A DNA stretch of 64,000 nucleotides from Trema orientale (Eukaryota; Streptophyta; Magnoliopsida; Rosales; Cannabaceae): assembly GCA_002914845.1 (NCBI GenBank), contig JXTC01000405.1, forward strand, positions 175,748-239,747, read 5' to 3'. A model generated the notes under the pieces. That model worked only from the letters and a program-made list of their open reading frames with translations, searched no databases and had not been told where the DNA came from. A program made the translations under genes and the position numbers. Shown here in pieces: positions 36,258 to 49,442 of the stretch. The stretch's first letter is position 1. Each line of letters starts with the position of its first letter.

Positions 36258-37331
36258 TGTATATATACATAGTACAAGCGACCTAACCGGATACGATTAG
36301 AAATTTATTTGGAACTAGAAGAGGAGTTGGTTTGCTATTGTTCTTGTCTTCCACTGTTAAGAAGTTAGTTAGCGGATCTAGTAAGCTCTTACTCAGGTCC
36401 AAGTCAGCTGGTTTCTCCTTCATTAGTGGAACTTGAGTCAAAGTTGTTAATACAGCTGTCAAAGTTAACTAATTACTGTTGTAGTTTGTTAAGTAGAAAC
36501 TTCTTTAGTCTTCTTTGAAAATGTACTTTATTTTGTATATAAATACGTAATGAAATACAGAAAAAGCTCAGTTGAGCTTGTACTATTCAAAATCACTTTA
36601 CAGCTTCTATTGTACACTTTACAAATCTCAACTTCCACAATTTAAGTTCTTTAAGATCTTTTCAATTCGTAAAAGGGTTATCAGTCAATTCAAACAGTAT
36701 CAGTTTTGAGTCTTGAATTTGGAACTCTGTCCACTCTGTCATGAGAAAATATGGTTATGTTTATCCCAGAGCATGACGAAATCATCCAATGAGGCTAACA
36801 AAATGCGACACTTCGAGTTATACGTTCCCATGATTTACGCGGTGATGTAGGAGGAAAAGAAACTGATGCAGGGACATTTTTTGTTGTTTCGGTTTTTAAA
36901 TTGTCGTTCCTTTTATTTTTGTCTTGTGTTGTTAATTTAATCGTTAGTCACTTCTTTTGGTCTTGTAATTTTTTCAAACGCTGCGTTTTTGTGTACCTGT
37001 TCTGGGGGAACCTCATTTGTTATATGCTTGAGGGAGAAGAGAACCAGGACAGGGGATTCTAGAGATTATAATTTTGAAGCTTTGCTTTAGTAATGAAGTT
37101 TCTCTCGAAGGTCTGATCTGATTCCAAGCCATCAGCCTTATTCTACCTACTATGGTTCTGCAACACGTGGCAAGCAATAAACAAAGATAAACTACTTATA
37201 CAAACATATGATACCACAGATAAATTTGGCTTAGAATTAATTATAAGGTAGTAGCTTTATTTTATCATAAGTAGAGGCCAGATCGTCCATCGAAGTCTTT
37301 CCAGCAAGATGCCGCATTAAGGCCGTATAAT

Positions 37332-38412
<1,081 letters not shown>

Positions 38413-38463
38413 TTATTTATTTCGTTCTGGTTTTGTGCTTGCTGATCATCAAATTTTGCATCT

Positions 38464-38473
38464 TTTTTATAGG
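38464..38473 (-). promoter_or_regulatory. TATA box of the intact chitinase
   Basis: The minus strand CTATAAAAAA lies about 80 bases upstream of the ATG. Confidence 0.65.
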
Positions 38474-39255
38474 CAAATTGTTACGAATAAAATTTCGATT
38501 TCCTCCCGAGTCTTTAGCCCAAATCAGACGTTTTAAGTCGAGATTGAAAATTCTCGTATTCATAGTGGTATACTAATCTAATATGAATTCCAGTCATGGA
38601 AATGGTAATTAAATGAACAAGTTTTTGTAATGTGAAACAGTGTGTTTGTCAAGCATGCCAAAAGAAAGCCAAAAATGTCAAAGGGGAATTACTGTTTCCC
38701 ATTAATGGATTGCTTGACTTTGGTTGCTAGTTTGACTCAAAGTCGTCCCTCTTTTTTTCCACCATTTAGATTAATTTAGAACGTGAAGTAAGTGCATGTA
38801 GTGCTTTCCATACAAGTGCCATATATCTAAAACGCTTCAAATTATTTCAATCAAATTTTGCTCTTGATTTTTATGCTTAGTTTAGACAATTTGTTTCTAA
38901 TGCTTTACTGAAATCATTTACTTTTTTTTTTTAATTAAAATAAATACACTCGTGAGCTCGACAGAGCATTTTAGTTTTCCCCTCCATGTCAGAAAAATAG
39001 AAGTTTAAAACAAATTATAACAAAAGGAAGGAAAAAGAATATAACAAAAAGAAGGAAAAAAAAAGAGAGAGAGAGAGATAAAGTTATTTTGCAAAAGAGG
39101 GATTGGAGAAGGTTATTGAGCTCAGTAATCTGAAATTAATTAATATAGAGTGGTCATTAGTATATATTATTATTATATCATCATTATGGAAATTAATTAA
39201 TTAAGCAAATTTTGAAGTAAATGATTTTTTTTTATTAAAAGTAACTGATTAGTTT
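38474..39255. other. Upstream region of the intact chitinase
   Basis: Non-coding. A TTGACTTTGGTT segment with two further TTGAC-type sites lies at 38710-38740 (W-box cores, inference only). A GA-rich run lies at 39060-39080. Confidence 0.4.
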
Positions 39256-39930
39256 AAACTATCAAGAGCCAACTTTTTTTTTTCAAGCAAACAAAAAAAA
39301 AAGGGAGAAATTAAAAAAGAAAAAAAAAAGAAAAAAAAAAAGAAAAAAAAAAGTTCGAGTAACTGATATTTATATGGTTGAGAAATAAATATCAACGAGT
39401 CACGTGAACTCTTGGAAAATTGTTGTCAAATTCTTATTCAGGTCATAATAATTTTTCAAAAAATAAATGTGGACTATCAACAGCCAACATTTTTTTTTCA
39501 AGCAAACAAAAGAAAAGAGGAGAATTTTTTTTTTTTAAATAAGAAAAAAGGTCGAGAAACTGATATTTATATGGTTGCGAAATAAGGGATTGTTTAGTAT
39601 GTGTTAAATTTTGGGTAGGAATGAGAATGTTGGAGATTTCAATGTTTGGTATAAGGTATTGGACTTTTTTAAAACTTGGAAGTGGATATATCGATTCTCA
39701 ATTCACATAAAATCGTATATGACTTAAAGAAATACACGATTCCAGAAAATAACACATAAAACTATAAATGACCTAAAGAAGTACACGATTTCAGAAAATA
39801 ATACATAAAACCGTATACGACCTAAAGAAGTACATGATTCCGAAAAATAACACATCAAACCGTACAACCAAAATATCACGTGAAGTCTTGGAAAACTGTT
39901 GTCAAATTCTTATTCAGGTCATAATAATAT
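39256..39930. repeat. Tandem duplication of a about 210-bp unit, second copy interrupted
   Basis: Unit 1 (about 39258-39465) and unit 2 (from about 39470) share CTATCAASAGCCAACWTTTT, AACTGATATTTATATGGTTG, TCACGTGAA, TTGTTGTCAAATTCTTATTC and AGGTCATAATAAT. Unit 2 is split twice: by about 285 bases at 39588-39872 and by the MULE-like element at 39931. Unit 1 gives the uninterrupted form of both sites. Confidence 0.75.
39704..39865 (+). repeat. 49-bp minisatellite, 3.3 copies
   Basis: Units at 39704-39752, 39753-39801, 39802-39850 and a partial unit to 39865. The core is CACATAAAAYYGTATAYGAC followed by CTAAAGAAGTACACGATT. It lies inside the sequence that interrupts unit 2 of the local tandem duplication. 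Confidence 0.9.
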
Positions 39931-40816
39931 GGGTTAATGGCACCATTGGTCCCCAACCTATTACTATTTTGACATATTGGTCCTCAACCTATTTTTTGTG
40001 GTATTTAAGTCCTAAATATTTTTTTTGTTAGTACCATTGGTCATTTTGGCATATTCTATCTAAGATTCTATTAAAATTTATTTGAATGAGAGAAATTTTA
40101 TACCATTGATCTTGATTTTTCAATTGTGTAACAATTTGGTCCCTTTTTTTTTAATTCATATTTCCAATAAACGATATTACATCGGCCAATCTTTCAGAAA
40201 ATTAAAATTCTAAAAAATCAATTTTTCGAAAGATTGACAGATGCAATTACATAAAGAAATGAACATTTAATGGAAAATTATAAAAAATTTCAGGCTTATT
40301 TGCTGCAAATAGTTAATTAATTTTTTAGAAGTACCATTCATAATTACATGAACATTTAATGGATGTAGTAAATTTTCAGTCAAATTTGACTAGTGTAAAA
40401 ACGTGTATGACTGTATGTGAAATTTTTTTAGTTTTAAAAATTATACTAATAAACTAAGGTTTATTAGTATAATTTTTTTTTTCTTTTTTGAATTTGGTTT
40501 TTAAATGAACGGTTTGTTTTATATCCGTCTTTGAATTTTCATTTTCTGAAAGATTAACATATGCAATATTTTTAATTGGAAATATGAATAAAAAAAATAA
40601 TTATGGACCAAATTGTTAAACAATTGAAAAATCAAAATCAATGGTGTAAAATTTTTCTCATTCAAATAAATTTTAACGGAATCTTGAACAGAATATGCCA
40701 AAAAGACCAATAGTGTTAAAAAAAAAAACGTTTAGGACTTAAATGCCACAAAAAATAGGTTAAGGACTAATATGCCAAAGTGATAATAGGTTGGGGACTA
40801 ATGGTGCTATTAATCT
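39931..40816. mobile_element. MULE-like non-autonomous element with about 235-bp inverted ends
   Basis: 886 bases. The left end GGGTTAATGGCACCATTGGT matches the reverse complement of the right end AGATTAATAGCACCATTAGT. The match continues for about 235 bases (CCCCAACCTATTA, CTATTTTTTGTGGYATTTAA, CAATTTGGTCC). The flanks are TAATAATAT and TAACAATAT (8 of 9 identical). The sister unit at about 39440-39460 has the uninterrupted site. No coding sequence inside. Confidence 0.85.
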
Positions 40817-40825
40817 TAACAATAT

Positions 40826-41379
40826 TTCAAAACACAAATGTGGACTGTATTTTATTGTTTTAACGGATAGATTTTAATCTAGATGGTTGAGAAATTATAT
40901 CCCAACCCTTGATTATGTAGAACTTTCCTGCGGCCTAGAAAGATCCTCAGTATTGTAGCATTTAGCATTTGTTACTTGGCAATGTCGTCAATCGGCTAGC
41001 ATCTCCTGTCATCCGTTCCACCGAAACAAACATGACACGCAAATCACCAATCAAATTTCCATAAAGCCCATACCAGAGTATTCTTGGGACTAGGTGACAC
41101 GTCAAATATTAACACGTGTCCGATACAACCTAATTAGAGCTTTCAACCGCACGTACTCAATCACAGCCTTTTCCAATGAATGACCAATTAAGTCATCACA
41201 CTTGGCGGAGAAGAAAGATCGAGAGAGTTCACCGTTAGATCAGGCGCGAAACCTCTCGAAGTCCGGAGTGAGATATTATTTCCAACCTCCGATTCCCAAT
41301 TCGGACCATTATGTAGATATATAAAAAGGCTAATATCTGAGTCTCTAGATTTCTAAGAAAATAAAATCCCACTAGCGAG
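40826..41379. other. Promoter region of the BAG6-like gene
   Basis: Non-coding, GC-richer toward 41200-41290. It contains ACACGTGTCC (41112-41121, G-box-like) and CCAATGAATGACCAAT (about 41173). The transcription start is not defined. Confidence 0.45.
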
Positions 41380-42255
41380 GTCAATCAAGCCAAGAAGGAG
41401 GATCCGATTTCATTTTAAATTTCCGGGTTTGTGGAGCGATCTGCGCCGATAACTGAGTCATTTGGATTGTTGAATCGTCTGGTTGGAGCTTTTGCTTTTT
41501 CGTCGTTTTCCGGTATTTCCACATAGTAGAAACTGTAAGTTGCATTTCTTCTTCTTTTTGATTTTTTAATAGTTTTTTTGGGTTTGATTCACCTTTGTTT
41601 AGTGGCTGATCGTTCTTCAACACAATCCCTTAACAATAACATATTGATGTCGTTTCGTACCCGTACTTGCTATTGTCGTTTTATCATTTTTGTTGTCGTC
41701 TGTAAATTGTCCCTGTTGTGTTTCTACTTCGAGTCATTTCCCAATAATCTTTGCTTGTGGCTCTTCAACTGCTGTGAGTCGTCTTTGTTTAATTCATTGT
41801 CGTTTCTACTTCTTGTTTGCAATTTGTCAGTCGTTTTTTATTTTTCGCGGCTTACAAAAGAATCATAAAAGTAATTAATTGCTGTTATCTAAGATTAATA
41901 TCGCTTCTGTTGTTATTTGGATTCAATTGTCTTTTTCTCGAATCAGCCGTGTCTCATTTTCACGTTACTTTTTCTTCTCTCTCTTTTCGAGTGCAACTAT
42001 AGTTTCTTAATTGGATTTAGTTTTTCTAATTGTCATAGTTTCTCATTATTTCATGTCGCTTTTAAAGTAATTGTCGTTTACCAGTATTATTGTATTTTGT
42101 CGATGTTGGCTGTCGTTTACGTTTTATTTTCAATTTCTCCACGTGTGGTCATTTTGAAATTGTCGTCGTTTCTTCATTTCTTGTCGTTTTCTAATAGCCA
42201 TGTCTCTTGTGTCTTTGGTGCTCTCGTTACCAGATCATATAAGCTTCTTTTCAAA
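41380..42255 (+). other. 5' UTR exon and intron of the BAG6-like gene (inferred)
   Basis: A GC-richer leader ends at a donor (AAACT|GTAAGTTG, 41535). A T-rich intron ends at GTTACCAG (42226-42233), 22 bases before the ATG. The open frame that continues upstream of the ATG through this intron encodes a Phe/Leu/Ser-rich chance peptide, not part of the protein. Confidence 0.6.
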
Positions 42256-45200
42256 ATGATGCCCGTACACAGGCACATGGACTCATACCCGCACCAACGA
42301 AACCAAACTGGATACCGGGCTTTTCCAGCCTATACCCAGGTGGATCCAACCAAGTCTCCAATGGTATACGAGCCTTGGCCTTACAATGGCAGCTATGGCT
42401 ATCCAGCACCTTTCCACTCCTGCTGCAGTCATGGAAACTTCCCTGGTTTTCATGCCTGCAGACCCTCTTATCCTCAACCAATGCCATCACCAGTACACTG
42501 CTATGGAGGGTACCCTACCCCATATCCTGAGGCCTACCCTGTTTCTTATGTTCCTCGCCCGCATTATTCGATGGAGATGCCCAGATATGAGTATGACAAG
42601 AACACGCCTTGGAGCTATCACTGTTGTGGTTGTCCTAATCACCCCTGCCACCAGAAGGGAGATATGGGTTTGAAGATTGAGGAGCAGGAGCCTGATGTAG
42701 TGGAAAAGAAAGGAAATGATTCGTTGGTCCCAGCTCCCATGAAACAGTATCCGTATCCGGTTGTGTGGATTCCGCAAGAGAGATTGAGAGAACAGAGGAA
42801 GCCTCCAGACGAAGCTAAGGTGGTGGAGCATGAAAGTGTTCCACGCAAGACTAAGCCAGTTGAGAGGAAGAATTCTCAAGAACAGGAGCAAAATATCTGG
42901 AATGGATGGTTCCCCCTTGACGCGGACAGGCTCCGGCATCTGATGACTGGTGGAGATGAGAAGAGAACTCGTGATCAGAAGAATGAGGAGCAAAAGAAGC
43001 CAGTTATTTGGATGCCTTACGAGAGTGAAGCGGAAGATCAGGGTGGACATATGGATAAGAAGGATGTGATTGCCAATCAGGAACAGAAGAGTGAGGACCA
43101 AATGAGACAATTTCCGTTTCCCATCTTTTGGATGCCTTCTCAGGACAGAAGGCAGGAAGAAGTTGGAGGCAAGGACAGTAAGGAAGTAAATGGCTCTCCA
43201 AAATTTGTTGAAAATCAGCCATTTACATTCAAGTTTGTTCCGGTAAGGCAAATTGGTGGTGACAATGGTACAAACTCCAAATTCAGTGAAGAGAATCTTG
43301 CTTCTCAGAATGGGACAGAGGTGGGGGACAATAGTGCTACGCAGAAAAACATTCCTGTGAAGCAGATTGATCAACCATGTAAAGAGGTAAAGAAGTCAGA
43401 AGACAATGAGAAGAAGAGCTTAACAAGCAAGCCTTCCGGAACCAATGGTAAAAGACAATCTCCACCTCCACCAGAATCGCCTAAGCTACCTCCTGTTTGT
43501 CTAAGAGTCGACCCTGTGCCTAGAAAGAAGAATGGAAACGGAAGTTCTAGGTCTCCTAGTCCTCCTAGTGCCAAAGAACGTTCCGCAAAGAACTCGAATG
43601 AGATGAAGGTATCCCAAGATTCAAAGTTGCATGAAAGTACTCCAAGTGAGAGCAAGAAGGTGGAGCCAAAGAAAAGGGAGCCAAAAGAAATTATGGTGAT
43701 TCAGAAGACAGACCACCGGAGCAATGTAGAACATCAGAGCGATTGGGTTCCTGTCCATTCGCCAACTCAGCCCAATGCTGACGTGTCCGAAAAGCTTAAT
43801 AGTGAGAAACCAAGTAATGACGGTGATGAATGTCATCTTATGGAGGCTGCAGCAGCAAGGGAGGTGGGTACAACAACTGACGAAATGGAAGAGAGAAATA
43901 AAGCTAAGGACTCAGATGAGTCTGGTGATGTGAGGAAGCTCGAAAAGAAGACACTGTCAGATGTAGAAGCTGCTGTACGTATTCAATCTGCCTACCGGGG
44001 ATTTAACATAAGGAGATCCGAGCCCCTTAAGAAACTGAAGCAAATAGCTGAAGTTCGTGAGCAGATGGCTGATGTTCGAAATCGTGTTCAAGCTTTGGAG
44101 TCATCTTCTGATGCCCAAAAAGATGAGAAGCAGAAAGCTGTAATTGGAGAAACCATCATGAGACTTCTGCTAAAACTAGATACTCTTCAGGTATTTACTG
44201 GCTTCTTTAATTACATTATGTCATTTAGTTGTCATTATCCATTATCAAAATCTTGTCTTTGACAGTATCTTTTTCGAACTTTAGTCCTATAATAACTTTG
44301 AAGTCGTGATATGGCTACTTTATTACTTTGTCTGTTTGTAACATTTCCAAGGTTTTTTCATATTCTGTTGAAGGTGATTGCAAATCCTTTCCGTTCATGA
44401 AAATGTGTTCTTGAGGAAGAGAGTATCTTTTGATTGCTTTTTACTCATAGTAATATATGTTGATTTATTTGTGGCTTGCTAGGAAAATTGATGTTTATAG
44501 TTACAGAAATGCTTATTTTCTTTTTGTCCTACTTAATAGGGTCTTCTCCCAAGTCTTAGAGACATCAGAAAATCCTTGGCAAAGGAGCTTGTAACTCTCC
44601 AAGAGAAACTTGACTCTCTCATTATCCAAAAATCTGAAGAACCAAAATCAGAGATGTGCCCTGTTGAACCTGTGGAAGAATTTGTATCCAAGGCTGAAAA
44701 CGATGAAAGTGAGCTAAATAAGGAAAAACTGAAAGAAACAGGAGGCAGCGGAAGTTCTGATGACATCTCGAAAAGCAGTCATGGAGTGACAGAATGCGCC
44801 CAAGATCAGCTGCTTGAATCAGTGGAAGCTGTGGACAGATTCAAAGGTGAGGAATCCTTACTCTCTGCCTCTGATGATACAGTGTTGCCGTTGTTGTCTG
44901 AAGGTGAAAGCCAACTATCAATGGCAATGGACCCTAAAGAGCCTGATTCAGAAGCCATTATGGAGCACAAAGATGAGGTGAGAGACAAAGTTGTGCCTGA
45001 AGATAGTATAGTTGAATTGACGCGCACACAAGGAGAGAATAATGTTCCTGAACTTAAGCAAGCTGACGAAGTCCCGTTAAATGAAGATAAGAATGATTCT
45101 AATGTGCGGGTAAACTCTTTCGAAGCTGTTGATGCAACATATGTGGATGATAACAAAGAGACAATTTCAGAAGCATTAACATTGGAAGTAATTGATTATG

Positions 45201-46066
45201 AAAACGGCAAGTCTGAAAAGGATGAACGAGTTGAGATGGAAGATAAAGCTGATGAGTTTATGGCCACACACAGAAATTTGGAGATGAATGAATTAGCGGA
45301 ACTTCCCTTGGGGGCAATTGATGATGATCCTGTCTCTGCTGCCGAAATGGTTAGTCATGGTGATCATTCGGGCAAGGTAAATGAATGCCAAATTACAACT
45401 GATACGACTCCGTCTGAGGATAAGACTCCAAATGAAGTACTTGAGGAGAAGCCTATTGATGAAACGAATGAATCGGTGGAAGTTGGATCTGAGGAGAACA
45501 AGGAATCATTGCAACAATTGATCTCACTTGGGGAAGAGGGAGCTCAAAATATTTTAAATGGAGACGAATGTATATCTGCAAACACAGCAGGGCCAAAGGA
45601 AATGCTGGTTGAGAAAAATGAAAAAGAGGATAAAGAAGACTTGTCGCTAGTCATTACAGATGAGGGTATTAAAGAGACTCGAGAGATGAAAGTTGAAGCA
45701 GGGGAGCATTCAGAATTTGCAGTCGATCAGAAGAAGAACGACATGTCGTATGAATCAGAAACCACCAATGACCAAGTCTCCTCTGAGATGCACGCACAAC
45801 AGGGAGCTGAAAGAGAGGAACGTGAGATGGTAGGGAGCCAAAACGAGAAACTGCTGATAGAAGAGAATGAGAAACTGAGGGAGATGATGGAGAAGCTGAT
45901 TGAAGCGGGAAAACAACAGTTGAATGTTATTTCCAGCCTGAATGGAAGGGTCAAAGACTTGGAGAAAAAATTGTCAAAGAGGAGAAAACTAAGGACGAGA
46001 CATAATAGAGGTTCACCACGTGGATGTGGATCTTCACGTGTCAAATGCCCAAATGTCCCTGTGTAG
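42256..46066 (+). CDS. BAG6: BAG family molecular chaperone regulator 6-like (IQ + BAG domain)
   Basis: Two coding exons, 42256-44190 and 44540-46066, in phase, give about 1153 residues (Arabidopsis BAG6 is a little shorter, about 1040). The N-terminus is rich in Tyr, Pro and His. Three W-[IM]-P repeats lie at residues about 169 (VVWIPQE), 250 (VIWMPYE) and 290 (IFWMPSQ), with a related WNGWFPLD at about 217. A Ser/Pro/Lys-rich stretch follows. The calmodulin-binding IQ motif (IQSAYRGFNIRR, residues about 575-586) abuts the BAG domain (about 590-690), which is split by the intron. BAG domains bind the Hsp70 ATPase domain; plant BAG5-7 pair it with an IQ motif. A very acidic region of about 380 residues follows, then a coiled coil and a basic conserved tail (LEKKLSKRRKLRTRH). 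AtBAG6 is stress-induced and acts in cell death and fungal resistance (family knowledge). Confidence 0.93.
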
Positions 46067-46960
46067 GGGGGGAGAAAGCTTTTTTTTTTCGCTCCGATGG
46101 AGAAAGCTGTTTGGTGACAGTTTGTCCGTTAACAAATGTACTTCCACTTTGTTTTGGTGTGGGCTTTGAATATCAATTTATGTTGATTATGTACATTTCC
46201 TATTGTGAAATATGAAAATAATCACAAAGGCTTTTGTTTTACATTTTTCCTTTTTTTTTTTGGAAAACACTCGGAAGTCCCCGATTCAAAATTTTTTGCT
46301 TGCTACTACTTTCTCCATTCTGATAATGAACCCTTCAGTTTATTTCACGCTGAGAGGAGATGGTAGTATTTTCAGAAACAGCACGAGAACGACATTAGAT
46401 AACCCACTTATGAATCTTATCTGTGTTATTTTTCTTTTCCGTTCCCTACAGATTTTCCATTATCTTTCTCATATAAAATCTAGTTATGGCTGTACAGAAT
46501 AAAACAAAAAACATTGGATGTAGAAATAGGTAGGTTTTGAAGTTTATGAGGTCAAAATGGAATGAGGTAATAGTATAGTGGTTAATCACAGGATTCACTC
46601 TATCAAAAATTATGAACTAAAAAAATATATGTAAAAGATTGTGATTCTAAAAATTTTGGCATATATACATACATGAAGTGAAAAACTACTAAATTATGGT
46701 CTTCCTATTTATTTTTCTTTTTTTTTCCTGTTAATATTAGCAAAAAAACAATAGTGATTTTTATTTTATTTACTTTTATCAAACAGAGTATGTTCCTAAT
46801 TTCCCAGCCATTGGGACTTTTAACCGAAACAAACTAATTCTTGTAGTTACAGCACAGCTGTAAACCCCGAAATTTCCGTTTCTCTAAAAAATACAACCTA
46901 TATCTTTCTCTTCTGTTCACCTGCTGTATGAACTGCCGAAAATGCCACTCCCCTCGACTC
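46067..46960. other. Intergenic between BAG6-like and C2 genes
   Basis: 3' UTR of the BAG6-like gene, then AT-rich non-coding DNA. From about 46900 the sequence becomes GC-richer, as expected for the promoter and leader of the next gene. Confidence 0.5.
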
Positions 46961-47037
46961 GAATCGAATCGAATCATGACCGTGTATCCATCTCCTTCCT
47001 TTCTTGATCGAATCAAGACCGTTGATCTTGCCGGAAG

Positions 47038-47832
47038 ATGAAGAAAGAGAACGGAGAAATGGCGCACGTGCTGGAGATCAACCTGATCTCCGCCCAAGGC
47101 CTCAAACCACCCTCCTCCAGGCGGATGCAGACCTACGCGCTCGCCTGGGTCGACTCCTCCACCAAGCTCCGAACCGGAATCGACCTGGTCGGAGCCGAGA
47201 ATCCGACCTGGAACGACCGGTTCCTCTTCCGGGTCACCCCCGAGTTCCTCTCCAGCGAGACCTCCGGAGTCTACGTCGAGATCTACGCCGTCGGTCGCAT
47301 CCGCGATACCTCCATCGGGACCGTCCGATTCCTCATCGGCAACTTCCTGGACGCCGGCTCCAAGACACCGTCGTTTACCGCGCTCCAGATCCGGCGACCT
47401 TCTGGTAGGTTCCACGGCGTTCTCAACGTCGGCGCGATGGTGATTTCCGGCTCCGATTTCCCTGCCCTGCCGGATGACGTCACCGCGATCGGGTACCGCG
47501 ACCTCATGCGGGAGAGCTTCCGCCGCCGGCGCCTGAAAGATCGTTCGATGGAGTCGTGGAGCTACTCCGACGAGTCTCGCGAGAACTCGCGCGCCGAATC
47601 GGAGGACTTATCCGACGGCGACGAATCGTCCACGTCATCGTCGTCGACGGCATCGACGGTGCTCAAGGACTGGAATGGGATCAGAGATTTGGCGGGTTCG
47701 CGAGGTTTGAAGGCCACATCTCACTGCTCTGGAGGACTCTTGTGCGGTTTGTTGTTGCAGAGAGGGGTTCGATCTCATCCGTACGATCAGAACCCTCATT
47801 GTTTCGGTGGGTCCCAGGAGCAAGAAAGGTGA
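47038..47832 (+). CDS. Small C2-domain protein
   Basis: Intronless frame of 264 codons starting MKKENGEMAHVLEINLISAQ; the ATG at 47059 is an alternative start closer to the domain. One C2 domain occupies residues about 8-130: HVLEINLISAQGLK, TYALAWVDSSTKLRTGID, NPTWNDRFLFRV, GVYVEIYAVGRIRDTSIGTV. Loop 1, which usually carries the first Ca2+-binding Asp residues, reads GLKPPSSRRMQTY and lacks them. Calcium-independent lipid or protein binding is therefore more likely. The C-terminus is a low-complexity Ser/Asp/Glu stretch (about 175-205) and then a Cys/Gly segment (CSGGLLCGLLLQRGV). The gene is markedly GC-rich and CpG-rich compared with its surroundings. It belongs to the plant group of small single-C2 (SRC2/CaLB-like) proteins; specific role unknown. 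Confidence 0.88.
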   Translation: MKKENGEMAHVLEINLISAQGLKPPSSRRMQTYALAWVDSSTKLRTGIDLVGAENPTWNDRFLFRVTPEFLSSETSGVYVEIYAVGRIRDTSIGTVRFLIGNFLDAGSKTPSFTALQIRRPSGRFHGVLNVGAMVISGSDFPALPDDVTAIGYRDLMRESFRRRRLKDRSMESWSYSDESRENSRAESEDLSDGDESSTSSSSTASTVLKDWNGIRDLAGSRGLKATSHCSGGLLCGLLLQRGVRSHPYDQNPHCFGGSQEQER

Positions 47833-49440
47833 AAACGAGAACCAACGAAGAGGATCATCAACGGTATTTCGGAGATGAAAATTCAAACCCTCATATGAAC
47901 CAACGGTGGTGATCATCTTTGATGAAACGCTTTCGCGCGAATTTGGTACACGTTGCCTTTTTGTAGGCGTTGACGTTTTTGGTCCTAGCTTTTGTCTTGT
48001 TTGAATTCATTGTAGCTTGGTACAAATTACAATAGGGGTAATAGGAAGTGATTTGATATGGTGCTATACAGCTATAGATCTAAATTTGATTACTATTGAT
48101 AGAAAAATGTCTCATTCAGAGAGCACTATGGTGCAATTTGTCTACTGCCTAGATTTTGATCTAATCACTCTTTTGCTGTTTTCATGTATTTGGGTTTGAT
48201 TTCCATAAGCATTTTGGGCTTTTGTTTTCTCTGGTTGCAAATTTTGTCTTTCTAAAATAAAAAATAAAATAAAAAATTTTTAACGTTTTGATATGTAAGA
48301 ATTGCGCACTTGATCAATCATAAACTCGTCGGCCTAGAGCTAACTACAATTCTATAAAGAATATGCAATTGTATTCGTGATAGTAATTTGTAAAATGCCT
48401 CTTCAAGAATATGACATTTGTTATGACTTAATAATGGTGTAAATATTCACAAGTCACAGAGCAACTGTTTTGAGTGAATGTCTTATTTTTTTTTTTTTTT
48501 TATGGAGTTGGAAAGTGGAAACTGTGCAATCGAGAATGGGCCTATATATGGTGTCAAGGCAAGTTTGCTTTGGGCCCAAATTCAAGCGAAATCTAAGTCC
48601 TCAGAGTCAGAGTGGTTTCTACCGTAGAAGATCACGAGATGCTGCTTTCATACTAGAATGATATCATTGTTTGCTTCTTATATTTCCTGCTGTGTGCCTG
48701 TTATTCTCAGCTATTTCTTGAGTGATGCGTAGTACACACGCTCGTTAACAAAACTAAATCTTAAAATTNTTTTTTTTCTCATTGGTGACCAAAAGATTAA
48801 CTTGTTGTATTGGTACGTATGCGAGCAGAATACAAAGAAGCAAAACGACAATCTGTGGGTTGCGGCAGTCTCCTCTCTTACTCATGAGGAAGTGGTATAA
48901 GACTAAGTTACAGCTACACTGCGTCCATAGACTGTGGTGCAGTAAAGAGTAGAGTCTAGAGAGCAGGACGTGATTGATTGAAAGATGTAAACTTAAACCA
49001 ATTAATTAATTGGTAACCAAGAAAAGAGATCACTTTCTCTAATTTTGACTATTGCTTTGCGGATTTCCACAATAACCCACCTACCTAATGTATATGTTTT
49101 CATGGGACAGATGGGATACGAATACGATTTCAGCGTCTGGTATCTCTGAATCTGATATTCTGATTTTGGTACTGTAGATTGGGATGTCCCTGTCCATGTC
49201 CCTGTTCATGTCCATGATCTTAGTCTCCGAAATTTGAGCCCATTCTGAGCGTACGACAACGTTCATGGACTCAAGCCTCGAAATTTGACGATTACTCTCT
49301 TTTTTTTTTTTTTTTGAAATCAACTACGATTACTATTTACTATGCTAATGCAAGCACTTTTAAGTTTGTTAAAGCTCAATAGTTTAGCAACATAGACAAT
49401 TCATTTTAATCATCAAAATACTTGTGACAATTCGACCTTT
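47833..49440. other. Intergenic, no gene recognised
   Basis: 3' UTR of the C2 gene followed by AT-rich DNA. A single N at 48769 lies within a T-run and probably marks an unresolved join. CATGTCCMTGTCCMTGT-like short tandem repeats lie at 49185-49215. Confidence 0.5.
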
Positions 49441-49442
49441 TA

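Noticed and set aside
35981..36277. Open frames spanning the N block
   Set aside because: Artefact of translating unknown bases.
41917..42255. Open frame continuing upstream of the BAG6-like ATG
   Set aside because: T-rich, encodes Phe/Leu/Ser-rich sequence unlike BAG6, and an acceptor site lies at 42226-42233; it is intron and 5' UTR.
42487..43374. 295-codon open frame antisense to the BAG6-like gene
   Set aside because: It mirrors the codon bias of the real gene on the other strand; no motif and no independent evidence.
46560..46610. tRNA-like AATAGTATAGTGGTTAATCA
   Set aside because: Resembles the D-arm of a tRNA, but no T-arm, acceptor stem or box B at the right distance could be found.
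46834..47415. 193-codon antisense open frame over the C2 gene, rich in Gly, Asp and Glu
   Set aside because: Shadow of a GC-rich real gene, low-complexity translation.
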